In this document: positions 24,454 to 35,788 of the stretch, piece by piece
How positions within the stretch are numbered: position 1 is the first letter of the stretch
Layout: every line of letters starts with the position of its first letter
NCBI RefSeq assembly: GCF_963676685.1
Contig: NC_092351.1
Span: 42,398,733 to 42,462,732 of the forward strand
From: Mytilus edulis
Lineage: Eukaryota > Mollusca > Bivalvia > Mytilida > Mytilidae
DNA length: 64,000 bases
Direction of reading: 5' to 3'
The notes under the pieces: model-generated
Told to the model about the DNA's origin: nothing
Databases searched by the model: none
What the model saw: only the letters and a program-made list of their open reading frames with translations
Position numbers and translations under genes: made by a program

Positions 24454-25264
24454 TTTGTTTACCTTCAGCTGTACTTTCTTTTTGTCTATTTTGTATAAGT
24501 TGAGCTACTGTTCAAAGGGGCCAACATATAGGATATATTTTAATGTAAAGAAAGTTTATTCACAAGCAATTTTCATTATTGATAAAAATAAATCTGTGTG
24601 CCTTTTCTATTGTTTTACCTTTTTCGTACTTGTTAAACAATGTTTTAAGTAAGATGTAAGCCTCTAACAGTCCATTCTGAAAATATTTTACAGAATGGAC
24701 TGTTATCCGCTTATATCCCTTTCATAAATGTAGGTAGGCAAAAGTATGCTATTAAAGCATTAAGAAAGCTTTAAAGAATCTTTTAAATCTTTCATCCACA
24801 TAAGTTTCCAATGTCCCTCTTTTTAGACGTACGAATTTCAAAGGGTTACATAAAATTGTCGTGTAAAATAACATATTAAGGAATATCCATGCAACTTCAG
24901 TTTTTTTTTATGGATATGGAAATATATATTTTTCATCGTTTTTACCTCTTAAAGAATATTTTTTGTGGATCGAATCAATCTTTTCTTTTAATTCATGCGT
25001 TATCAATCTCAAGCTAAGGGATTCAATTGAAGTTTGCATGAATACGGATTAATTAAGTCGAATTATTCAACAGTTTTGTGGTATATTATGGGATACCGAG
25101 TGGACTACACTCAGACCAAGAAGCTAATTTTGAGAGGAAGGTGATGAAAGAGCTAGGTCAAATCCTGTAAACACAGAAATCCAGAACAATATCCTATCAA
25201 CCTAGGGGAAAAGTAATGACCGAGCAATTCAACAAAACTCTATTGGGATTGATTTATACACTAA
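24454..25264. other. No recognised gene; one perfect hairpin
   Basis: AT-rich. At 24666-24704 a perfect 14-bp stem AACAGTCCATTCTG / CAGAATGGACTGTT encloses an 11-nt loop. Confidence 0.45.
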
Positions 25265-25720
25265 AGTTGCATCAAAAAGTAAAATCACAAAAATACTGAA
25301 CTCGGGGAAAATCAAATCGGAAAGTCCCTAATCATGGCAAAATCAAATGACAAAACACATCAAAAACGAATGGACAACAACTGTCATATTCCTTCCTGAC
25401 TTGGTACAGGCATTTTAAAATGTAGAAAATGGTGGATTAAACCTGTTTTTATAGCGCTAAACCTCTCACTTTTTATGACAGTCTCCTCAAATTCCGTTAT
25501 ATTTACAATGATAAAATGGTGGATTAAACCTGGTTTTATAGCGCTAAACCTCTCACTTTTTATGACAGTCTCATCAAATTCCGTTATATTTACAATGATG
25601 AGTAAACTAAATAGACATAATAAATAAAATAGTCAAAATATGGGTACAGCAGTCATCATTGTGTAACAATTTTAAAAGAAACAATTTCACAGAACACAAA
25701 AGCATCTATCAAATTAAAAA
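25265..25720 (+). repeat. Dispersed mussel repeat with an internal 87-bp tandem duplication
   Basis: Contains aaaatcacaaaaatactgaa, aaatcaaatgacaaaacaca and ctgacttggtacagg. The segment starting aaaatggtggattaaacctg occurs twice in tandem (25426 and 25513), nearly identical. A reversed copy of its first part lies at 46170-46300. Confidence 0.65.
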
Positions 25721-26462
25721 CACATGCATTGCTTAGCGTGTCTGACGTCAGAAAATTTATACGTCACATAATTTTGTCGTTCAATGTCTATACAAACAAC
25801 TAAAACGAATTCACATGGGCAATGTTAGCATACAGGGTTTAACATCAAAAGTATGTAAGAATTAACTTCAGAAATAGACAGATTTAAAATAGTCCAAAAG
25901 TTCTATAGAAGTTATAAGAATCCACAAATGGTTCATTCCACTTCTTGATTAAATAATTTTTAAGATTGTCGTTCAACGTATTTTCTAATTTATAATAGAA
26001 ATATAACATATATAATGACATCATTTTTAAAAAAAAGACGGAATTTTGAAATTGAAAAAAATGTTAATTCAAGATATAATAGATGCCAAGTTATGACCAT
26101 GGCAAATAAGAAAATCATTTGGAAGTTTACATGCGAAAAACAAGAATAGAATTAATATAACTGAATTCTCTTTTTAAATTGGTTTATATATTCAATACTT
26201 CTAATAGAGTGGGCCTTTTTGAAGGGTTTATGTTAGGATGGTATTGGCATAAGGAAACATTATTCAAACTTTTTGAGAAATTGAATTAAAATCAGTCGAT
26301 ACGAATATGTTGCTGGCACAGTCCGTCTTTACGTTCACCGAAGCCTAAGACATTAGGATATGCCTCGATCTCTTAATTTCAAATACCTTTCCATAGACTA
26401 TCCAATTGGTCAAGATTTTGATTGGTTAAATAGATTGGAAATGAATTGATTAATCCCCAAAC
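25721..26462. other. No recognised feature
   Basis: AT-rich sequence without coding pattern. Confidence 0.4.
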
Positions 26463-26690
26463 TCAAAAATTGGTATTTCCATACCGTATTGCTTCAAGTC
26501 GATTTGCAGAACCAGTGCTATCAGAGGAACTAGAACTGAGAATTGGTGACAGATTCCCAACAAAAACAAAACATTCGACAAGCGTGTGAAAAGATTGGGC
26601 GGAAAACAGAAACTGCAGTCCAATGGCTGGGTTGAGGAATTTACCAGTATATAACAATTTGACTTCTGATTATACAGATTTATCATGGAA
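26463..26690 (+). pseudogene. Possible Crypton-like recombinase N-terminal fragment
   Basis: A plus-strand frame reads SSRFAEPVLSEELELRIGD then RFPTKTKHSTSV, a stop, and KDWAENRN. This resembles the start of DUF3504-type proteins ('RFaePvteeEl...ip..Tk..t.wa...W.eW...RN'). The match is short, so this is tentative. Confidence 0.35.
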
Positions 26691-27494
26691 ATCCGAATAA
26701 AAGAAGGGTCACCTTACACCCTATTGATCAAAACGGCAACTTGTACACGTGTATACATGTAGAGGATTTCTTCTACCCGTGAATACAAATTAAAACTGTC
26801 AATGAAACTCCCCATATACGAAGTGATTTTAGTATTTTTTTATTGTCACACATGTATTTTATTTGAAAGTGGCAATGTCGATTAATCCAACATCAACACA
26901 TGTAACAAACACCCAATGGAGATTAGAGAATAGCAATATGGGCACCTTTGGTCCTCTTTTCTACCGTCAGTAGAAGCCATCCTTGCCAAAGCGGATCGCC
27001 CTTGTTTTATTGTTCAGGATGTACACATACGCAGCCACGTTGCTTATATAAATAAACTCATAATCGATAACAGGATTGAAATTTTGTATTTGGTCCGAGA
27101 CCACAATTGTCGTCCCTTGATTTTCGTTGTTCACAAATATAGTCCCTAGTGTTGACAGTGGGTTATTTGCCATTAATTTTTATACTTCCAAATTTATTTC
27201 TCCATGTTTAATGCCTCAAATTGAAAGTAGGGGGGTAAAATTACACTGTAAAGAAATTTGGGTCCAACATTTTAAAGGAAAGTAGTGATATGGTCCAGCT
27301 GAAAAAGGTTTAAAATTAGCACTTCGGAAGCTGTCAAAAGATTTCAAGACGGCCTAAACATAAACTTTTCCATATTTTAAGTTAGAGCCGATGCAGATGT
27401 CTATAATTTTGATATAATTTGTCCCAAAAGTAGTACAACACACTGTAAAAGTTTCTTTGAGAAAGCGCATGTGGGATTTTTTTTAATTTTAATT
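26691..27494. other. No recognised gene; small repeat fragment
   Basis: At 27050-27090 aataaactcataatcgataa then caggattgaaattttgta is a short end fragment of the 'catagataccaggacta' family. The rest is unrecognised. Confidence 0.4.
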
Positions 27495-27770
27495 TGCACC
27501 AGACGCGCGTTTCGTCTACAAAAGACTCATCAGTAACGCTCGTATACAAATAGAGTAAAAAAACAAATAAATCACGAGGTTCAAGACCATTGAGAACCAA
27601 ACATTCCTAAAAGTTTTGCAAAATACAGCAAAGATTATCTATTTCTGAAAAGAAAAGCTTAGAACGTAGATAACTCAAAGTTATGTAAACAGTAAATTTA
27701 AAATTATAACCATATTCATGTCAATACAGGAGTGCTAGATACTGGGCTGGCGATACCCTTAGGGAATGTG
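27495..27770 (+). repeat. 'catagataccaggacta' family, copy lacking the usual end
   Basis: Starts caccagacgcgcgtttcgtc and ends gctagatactgggctggcga then taccctta. Unlike the short copies it lacks the 'ctcatcatagatacc' terminus. Confidence 0.75.
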
Positions 27771-27794
27771 AAGACGTCTTCACGTAATGAACAC

Positions 27795-28335
27795 TTAAAT
27801 AAAGGCAGCAGTAGTATAGCGCTGTCCACACTCATAAATCCATGGACAAAACTGAGGGAAACGCATTAAATATAAAAGAACGACACAACACTACAATGTA
27901 ACACACACAGAAACGGACCAAGCATCAGACAAAATCCCACGAGAATAACACAAATAACATCAAAGCCAAATACATGAATTTGGGATAGACAAGTACCGTG
28001 ACACGTCTTATCAAAATGTGAATTTACACTCAAAAATAAGAGAAAACAAACGACGCAACGTTAAAATGTAACACACACAAAAACGAACTATTATATAACA
28101 ATGGCCATATTCCTGACTTGGTACAGGACATTTTTACAGGAAAAAATGGTGGGTTGAACCTGGTTTTGTGGCATGCAAAACCTCCCTCTTTTATAGCCAT
28201 GTGAAATATAACATTAAAATGACAACTCAACACCACAGGACTACAATATAAATAAATTGGAGAACACAATTGACAAAGAAACACACGAACAACAGCCAAC
28301 AAAAGGCAACACGTTCAAAATTTTGATACGCAAGA
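27795..28335 (+). repeat. Dispersed repeat ('aaaggcagcagtagtatagc' family)
   Basis: Begins aaaggcagcagtagtatagc, continues ataaatccatggacaaaact and tgggatagacaagtaccgtg, and includes gacttggtacaggacatttt and ggtgggttgaacctggtttt. A diverged reversed copy of its first part is at about 32085-32290. Confidence 0.6.
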
Positions 28336-28339
28336 AGTG

Positions 28340-28545
28340 CATTGTCCACACAAGATCTACTAGTGACGCCCAGATACAAAAGTTTGAAAGCCGAAACAAG
28401 CACAAAGTCAGCATCGAGGACCAAAAGATAAAAAAAGTTGTGCCAAAAAAGGCCAGGGTTTTCTGTTAGTTACCAGAACATCCCTATAATTTAGAATCAT
28501 TTATACTTTTGCAAACAGTAAATTTATAAAATTACTATTCAAAAG
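28340..28545 (+). repeat. 'catagataccaggacta' family, strongly diverged copy
   Basis: Reads gatctactagtgacgcccag, then atcgaggaccaaaa and gttgtgcc. The family order is kept, but identity is low. Confidence 0.5.
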
Positions 28546-29280
28546 ATATACATGATAAAACTGAAGTATTAACTTATTACAGGAAACAACTGAAATACAT
28601 TACATAACCAGACATATAAAAGATGCAAGAACCAAATTTACCCTCCAGTTTTATCCAAATTCCGACTTTCATCATGCATGAAATATTTTTCACTGGACTT
28701 ATACCAACCAACAACCAATTTTACATCTGCTGTCTGAAAAGGCACTATTTGTACTATCAACATTAGTAGTCTAAAGCCCATCTGGAACGAAACAATTGAA
28801 ACAATCAATATGATTACTACAGATGCTCCGATACCTTTGTTAGTTGATTATCAGTTTCTGAAAATATCAGTTGGACAGTAGCCTATACATTAGTTCTATC
28901 ATTAAAATATGGTATGTTTTCTTTATTCATATAGAAAATGAAATACATTGAAATAAAGAAATTATTTCTTTGAAATTACCGGTTCGACACACCTGTTAGT
29001 GTACTGCAAGTCCCAGAGATAATTGCAGCCAAGTTGCCAATAATATGGTACTGGCACACAAAAACGGTTATTGAATGATTGAAATTTTCTGTTTTAAAAA
29101 GATTAAACAAAATTTAATAACGGAATATATCTTCTTTCCCTGTAGGTTTACAATAACATCAATATTAATCGTAAATATGGTAAATATAAACCTGGGAAAT
29201 ATATAGAATATATCTCAAAGCAAAAAAAAATTTAATTGGTTTATGATAACGATTATCGTATCAAACATATTTTTACAATA
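28546..29280. other. No recognised feature
   Basis: AT-rich sequence without coding pattern. Confidence 0.4.
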
Positions 29281-29545
29281 ATGGATGAAATTTGAAAAAC
29301 ATAGGCAGGACAGGAGTTTTGAGTAAAAAAAAAAGGCAGGATGAGAGACTTTGTAAAGAAAAAAAGCCAGGATGACAATTTAGATAAAAAAAAGTCAGGA
29401 TAAACTAATAAAAAAAAAGGCAGGACCGAATAGAGTGAAAAATAAAAAAGGCAGGACAGAGATTACAACGAAAAAAAAAAAATGCAGGACAAAATATTTC
29501 ATCCTAGCCCCCCTCCCCCCCCATAAAAATCAAATGGTAGCTCCC
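29281..29545 (-). mobile_element. PIF/Harbinger-type MITE, left TIR lost
   Basis: The interior is a string of aaaaaaggcaggac-type units. The right terminus ends tcaaatggtagctccc, followed by TAA. It is the reverse complement of the complete copy at 57582-57851. The outer left inverted repeat is missing. Confidence 0.75.
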
Positions 29546-31985
29546 TAACTGCAGTCACCGTGATCAGTCAGTATAACCGCAGTGGGTACTTAAAAGTTTG
29601 ATGATAATCATGGTAATATATGAAGATGATATTATAAAACGTGTTGAACAAGTTGACTTCGTCAGTGTCGATAACATAACTAGATGTTCTCGTTAAATAC
29701 TTCATGTATATATTCTGGGGTTTTAATTTTGCTTTTGTGTTTATTTTCTCTATTCTATATTTTGTCATTATATATCATTAAGAATTAATTATAATCATTG
29801 TAATAAATTGTTTGAAATTATACAGCCCTCTTAGGGCGTCCTTGATTCACAATACAAATATTGTTTTGTCTAGTATACAGGCACGTTTTGGACTATGATT
29901 CAATACCAAATCTTGAATCTCATCAAATAAAACTCAATACTGTATTATCGTGACTGCGTAAATATACACACCAAATTTTCAAAATGCTGTAGTTTATTTA
30001 AGGTTTATGACCCCTTCTGTAGCCATTTTTGTGCGAATTTTTCAAACTTCAATTGTATCAAAACTACAGATATAATAAATAATAACAATAGGCAATTCTG
30101 TACCTATACCAAGGGGAAACTTGATGCAAAGCATAACTTTTTAATGTTTCATCGCATTCAATAAAGAAAAGAGGACTTTGAGGCAAATAAACCAAGATTT
30201 TTATAGAAAATCCACAGCCTTTAATACCGATATTTATGTTATAAAATTTGAAACATAGATTACTCACTTGTTTTTCTATGATGTGTTAGTGTTTAATTTT
30301 TACAAAAAGTTCTAACCAACCTGTAAATTCCAAAATACCTCGTGCTGAGTCACTAAAGACGAGCGCACACTAAAAGGTGTACTTGATTTGGTCCATATTT
30401 TTATTTGTTTTAACCAATAACTACATTAATAAACTTATTTTAAGGAAATCAATGCTAGCACTGCATGCAATAATCATATATCTATCAGTCATCAAATTGC
30501 CAAATATGAGAGTTCAAGGATAAAGGCTGTGGATTTTCTATAAAATTTCCATATGTTTAGCATCGAATCAACACAAGGGTACATAATTCTTAAATGTATG
30601 TCAGAAAAGCTTTTCTATTAAACTGCTAGTACTTCTTGATTATGCCGATTGGAAGTACATAAACTATTAGTTCATTAATCCAGAAGCCTCTCCGAACCTG
30701 TCGGCGGGCATGATCCCTCCAGTGACCGTTCTGGTCAATCACTAGGATTTTCATGAAATAAACGCCTTAAGTTTATGATTTGACAGACTTAATTGTTGGC
30801 TATTAAGGCGTTTTTTAGGCTGCTTTGACTCACCAACTAATTGGATGTTATTTGGTTTCCTTACAAAAATAGTGTCCAAACATATTATTTTTTGTAGATC
30901 TATTTGGACGCAAGTCAATGCAATGACAATTAAGTTGGAAACGAAATGGAAACAAAGTGTGAATCGAACTTCATAATAATTTTCAAATTTTATGACAACA
31001 TTGACTATAGATAGATCTATTAAAAAAGAACTATAGCAAGTGAAAACATAATTTTTACGAATACAGTCAATGGTTTTGATCTTTATATAATTATATATCA
31101 AAGATACAAGGCTTATTATTTTATACATATACTATAGTAAATGTGCAAGAACCACCAGTTATTGAAGCTTTGTTCATAATATTGAGTTAAAGACTCTGCT
31201 CCTTCGACAATCTGACTTCAATATCACGACCGTAACCGAGGAGAAACATATAGATTTAGAGGTTAGTTCTTATCCATTTGAAGCGGAATGGAAAATTCCA
31301 GTTGATGAGGTTATAGATAGTGTCCTCCCGCTTACTATCTGTTGCCTCATTGATGTACAAGCTTATCTAAAGCATACGGACCACATTAGCAACGGTTTTA
31401 AACATACAAGGGGTTGATCTTTGGAATTGTCAGGTTTCTAGACTTTTTATAGACGTTTACATTGCGATGTCCCGTAACTGACAATTTCAAAAGATAGACG
31501 GTCCTAATGCATTTCGTATGCTTTTGATCAGTTTGTAGTTTTTGAAATCTTAAATATCCGTAATGCTACCTTATTATTTTCAAATCGGCTGTGCAACATT
31601 CCTGCAAACAGACATGGTTCATCTGTCACTGCTGGAAAAAGACGGCAATTTGGACTGAGCTTACCTATGTAAAGATCTAAGCTTTTAACTAGTTAGTTAA
31701 CTTCATCTAGACGCTCATACATGCATGATTCATTTATTTCTTCTTTACCCCACTCATTATAAAATATTGTATAGTATTTAATACCTTTATTGACGGTAAT
31801 TTATGGTATGAATGCGTCCAGTTTAGGTTTACCCTTTTGAACGGGACGTCCGAAGTCGAGCATAACCATACAGGAAAGTTTGTTTTGAATACCCCTAATG
31901 GTTTTATAATAAGAACACTCTGGAGAATAGACATATGGTCACTACAGGTCTTCTCCCGATCGGCAGTAAAATCCTTGCCAAGCTG
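29546..31985. other. No recognised gene
   Basis: AT-rich. The string agcgcacactaaaaggtg near 30364 recurs at 11429, and ggctgtggattttctataaa at 30526 is complementary to the segment near 30195-30215. Together they suggest a dispersed repeat at about 29990-30560. No coding evidence. Confidence 0.4.
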
Positions 31986-31989
31986 GGAG

Positions 31990-32300
31990 TCGGTTTGTTT
32001 GTGCGGGATGAATCAAGTACGTAGCCACGTCCAGTCCGAATGGGCACGTTAGATCTGAGGCCTCGTATGTCCTGTCAAAAGTCATGAATATGGCAGTTGT
32101 AATCTTGTAGTTCCTTTCTGTGTCTGTTGCATTGTCGTTTGTTATCGTTGCACTTGCGTGTTTTATTGTTTCGTTATTTGTTATTTTCTCATTATCGCTG
32201 TTTTCTTATGACGGTTAATGTGTTTCCCACGGTGTGGTTTGTAATCCGGAATTGTTTTCTCTCAATCGAATTGCGACTTTTAAATGCTACCTCGGACTCT
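31990..32300 (-). repeat. Diverged reversed copy of the 'aaaggcagcagtagtatagc' family
   Basis: tgtttcccacggtgtggttt and gtaatccggaattgttttct are diverged counterparts of the start of the copy at 27795 read in reverse. It immediately precedes the tyrosine-recombinase region. Confidence 0.4.
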
Positions 32301-32313
32301 AACATTTCTCCTG

Positions 32314-32625
32314 CCTTGTGAAATATGTTACTCTGAAACATCTCTTATGCGTGACATACTGTGATTGTGTGAAGTACGCTACCTTCAATTAATTGCAACT
32401 CATATTACATGTCACTGTAAATATTGTGAAATGGTTACACATAACAAACAAAAGAGTAACAGGTCACTGCAAGTATTGTGAAATGTGCTACCTTCAATTA
32501 ATTGCTACTCATATTACATGTCACTGTAAACATTGTGAAATGGTTACACATAACAAACAAAAGAGTCCCAGGTCACTGCAAGTATTGTGAAATACGCTAC
32601 CTTCAATTAATTGCTACTGATATAA
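32314..32625 (-). repeat. Tandem repeat of 109 bp carrying the 19-bp motif in reverse
   Basis: accttcaattaattgc occurs at 32381, 32490 and 32599, exactly 109 bp apart. Units contain gtgaaatggttacacataac and gtgaaatgtgctacc, which are diverged reverse complements of the motif TTATGYGTARCATTTTCAC. Confidence 0.75.
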
Positions 32626-32733
32626 CTTGTAAAGATATCTCATAGCCAATGGGACAATTGTCGGCTTGGGTCCTGACACCGCATAGGGTTAACCATGGGG
32701 TTTTACCATATTAATGTTTCCTCTATTTTTCAG

Positions 32734-33071
32734 ATATAGAAGCAATGACCATGTACATCATCAAATTTAGGGGCAGCAGACTAGAATGGAACAGGTTCTT
32801 GGAGACTACCAATCCGGCACCAGGGCAATATAATTTCTACAAGCATAAACTCAAGTTAGATAGTTTGGAGCAGACAAAGGAGATGGTGGCAGTGATAGAG
32901 GGGATGGGGGTTGAGTTCCTCCTCATTCACCCCGACCCCTATCCCTCTCCTGAAGAGGAAAGAGAAAGGAGGGAGGAGGAAGATCAGAGGAGAAGAAGAG
33001 AATACAGGGAGAAGGCTAAGCTGCACCGGAAGAGAAAGGAGGCAGAGAGGAGGCGCCGAGACTCTGCCTGA
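32734..33071 (+). CDS. Unknown protein, 3'-terminal exon with charged C-terminal helix
   Basis: An acceptor CTATTTTTCAG precedes an open stretch entering in phase 1 (AT then ATA GAA GCA ATG ACC ATG) and ending TGA. The first ATG in the exon is at 32745 and would give 108 residues. The first 60 residues are mixed (MTMYIIKFRGSRLEW, then GQYNFYKHKLKLDSL and MVAVIEGMGVEFLLIHP). The last 40 are almost entirely Glu/Arg/Lys, a likely single charged helix or coiled coil. I do not recognise the family. It lies upstream of, and converges on, the minus-strand recombinase gene. Its 5' exons, if any, would be in or before the 109-bp repeats. It may be a second gene of the putative element. Confidence 0.45.
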
Positions 33072-33370
33072 ACCTCTCTGCCTGAACCTCATTTCATTGT
33101 TTAGTACATTACAAATTACTGTGATTTTGTTTGCTTTTTAAGTTTATATTTTTTTACCAGTGTAGGTTTCTTTGTTTATTATATGTATTTACATTTTTAT
33201 TGTTGTTTTATTTTATGTATGATATGTTTTTATTTTTTTTCCATTTTTTTGGGTTACACATAACAAACAAAAGAGTTACAGGTGTATATTATTTATTTCT
33301 ATGTACAGGTATATATATATTATTTATTTGAAATATTCGTATAATACAACATGGTACAGATATATACAAG
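33072..33370. other. T-rich spacer
   Basis: Probably the 3' flank of the preceding exon. It contains ggttacacataacaaacaaa at 33253, the string also found in the 109-bp repeat. Confidence 0.5.
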
Positions 33371-34960
33371 CAAAAGATACCCCGGTCCAGCCTGAGCCCT
33401 ATCAGGGATAGGGATAGGCTTATGCGTAGCATCACCGTGAAGTACCACCACAGCAGTGCACTCTTGAACATGGCACTCGCTGCATGGTAGTACACGGTAA
33501 CCCCCACTCATAGGCCTATCTCTACCTCTATACATGCAGAATAAATAAGTAAAACTATATACAGATATATACAAGCAAAAGATACCCAGGTCCAGCCTGA
33601 GCCCTATCAGGGATAGGGATAGGCTTATGCGTAGCATCACCGTGAAGTACCACCACAGCAGTGCACTCTTGAACATGGCACTCGCTGCATGGTAGTACAC
33701 GGTAACCCCCACTCATAGGCCTATCTCTACCTCTATACATGCAGAATAAATAAGTAAAACTATATACAGATATATACAAGCAAAAGATACCCAGGTCCAG
33801 CCTGAGCCCTATCAGGGATAGGGATAGGCTTATGCGTAGCATCACCGTGAAGTACCACCACAGCAGTGCACTCTTGAACATGGCACTCGCTGCATGGTAG
33901 TACACGGTAACCCCCACTCATAGGCCTATCTCTACCTCTATACATGCAGAATAAATAAGTAAAACTATATACAGATATATACACAAGGCAACGACAATGT
34001 ACAAAATATATACAAGCAAAAGATACCCCGGTCCACCCTGCCCACCCTGCCCGCTTTTAACAGGGATAGGGATAGGCTTATGCGTAGCATCACCGTGAAG
34101 TACCACCACAGCAGTGCACTCTTCAACATGGAACTCGCTGCATAGTAGAACACGATAACCCCCACTCATAGGCCTATCTCTAACCCTATACATGCAGAAT
34201 AAATAAGTAAAACTATATTCAGATATATACACAAGGCAACGACAATGTACAAGATATATACAAGCAAAAGATACCCCGGTCCACCCTGCCCGCCTTTAAC
34301 AGGGTTAGGGATAGGCTTATGCGTAGCATCTACGTGAAGTACCACCACAGCAGTGCACTCTTCAACATGGCACTCGCTGCATAGTAGAACACGATAACCC
34401 CCACTCATAGGCCTATCTCTAACCCTATACATGCAGAATAAATAAGTAAAACTATATACAGATATATACACAAGGCAACGACAATGTACAAGATATATAC
34501 AAGCAAAAGATACCCCGGTCCACCCTGCCCACCCTGCCCGCCTTTAACAGGGATAGGCTTATGCGTAGCATCACCGTGAAGTACCACCACAGCAGTGCAC
34601 TCTTCAACATGGCACTCGCTGCATAGTAGAACACGATAACCCCCACTCATAGGCCTATCTCTAACCCTATACATGCAGAATAAATAAGTAAAACTATATA
34701 CAGATATATACACAAGTCAACGACAATGTACAAGATATATACAAGCAAAAGATACCCCGGTCCACCCTGCCCGCCTTTAACAGGGTTAGGGATAGGCTTA
34801 TGCGTAGCATCACCGTGAAGTACCACCACAGCAGTGCACTCTTCAACATGGCACTCGCTGCATGGTAGAACACGATAACCCCCACTCATAGGCCTATCCC
34901 TAACTCTATACTTGCAGAATAAATAAGTAATACTATATACAGATATATACAGATATACAC
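33371..34960 (-). repeat. Seven-unit tandem array (205-248 bp) carrying a zinc-finger half-exon
   Basis: Unit starts (caaaagatacc) are at 33371, 33576, 33781, 34017, 34265, 34504 and 34746. The first three units are 205 bp, and the later ones are 236-248 bp because of an extra caacgacaatgtac segment. Each holds about 47 bp that match the start of the zinc-finger exon at 37926-37972 (accaccrcagcagtrcac and tggcactcsctgc). On the minus strand this reads ECHVEECTAVVVLHGDATH. It is followed by a copy of the 19-bp motif. The unit length is not a multiple of three, so no continuous protein results. Open frames of about 100-130 codons cross units but are by-products of the repeat. Confidence 0.85.
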
Positions 34961-34964
34961 GTGG

Positions 34965-35238
34965 TCGGTGTCTCTATCACTGGTCGGTGTCTCTATCACT
35001 AATAAAAAAAAAAAAATCCCCTAACCCACTCCCTATTGGTCGGTGTCTCTATCACTGGTCGGTGTCTCTATCACTAATAAAAAAAAAAAATCCCCTAACC
35101 CACTCCCTATTGGTCGGTGTCTCTATCACTGGTCGGTGTCTCTATCACTAATAAAAAAAAAAAATCCCCGTTCCCACTCCCTATTGGTCGGTGTCTCTAT
35201 CACTGGTCGGTGTCTCTATCACGAATAAAAAAAAAATC
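34965..35238 (-). repeat. About 74-76-bp tandem repeat next to the recombinase stop codon
   Basis: Four units, each with two copies of ggtcggtgtctctatcact, then A-rich, then ccctaacccactccctatt. It directly follows the stop codon of the minus-strand gene, so it would form its 3' untranslated region. Confidence 0.8.
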
Positions 35239-35390
35239 TCAGTCCAATAGTCCCTCATTCCATTTACTAAATCTCGGTGCCTTCTTCTTCTTCTTCTTCT
35301 TCTTCTTCTGTCTCGTGTCCTCAGCTGGCCTTCCCGTCTGCAAAAATAAAGATACCTTTAGCCAAGGCATTGATAATGTTTCCCACCCCC

Positions 35391-35465
35391 CTTATATCTT
35401 TTATGCGTAGCATTTTCACGGGCTATGCCTGTGGTTTATGGGTAGCATTTTCACAGTTTCTTCGG
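35391..35465. repeat. 75-bp inverted repeat, left copy
   Basis: Exact reverse complement of 39606-39680 over all 75 positions. It contains two copies of the 19-bp motif. It lies in intron 15, and the partner lies in intron 5, so exons 6-15 are enclosed. Confidence 0.9.
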
Positions 35466-35788
35466 ATGCGTATGTTTTCATCGTGTATAATTTTCTGCCC
35501 GATCTTGTGTGTTTTATCGAAGGTCCGACTGACTGAGTTTACTAATTAAAGTACTTACCTCTACCTTACTCCTCTCTACAACCAGCTCCTCTAGATTCTG
35601 CTCTCTCTCCGCCCGAGAGGGGACCACACCGCTGCCTCCGGCCATCGGCTCGTCCTGCTGTTGTCCTTTTGCTGCTGCATCCTGAAATTTGATAGTGAAA
35701 TTTAAAATAACATTAAGTAACATTTTCACAAAAAAAGAATCATTTTCACGGGAATAATATATTTGTTGCGACTAGTAAGCTAATTTAC

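Noticed and set aside
33320..34889. A series of overlapping minus-strand frames of 60-130 codons with nearly the same sequence (MGVTVYYHAASAMFKSAL...)
   Set aside because: They are by-products of the 205-248-bp tandem array. The unit length shifts the frame, and no splice or start signal supports a protein.
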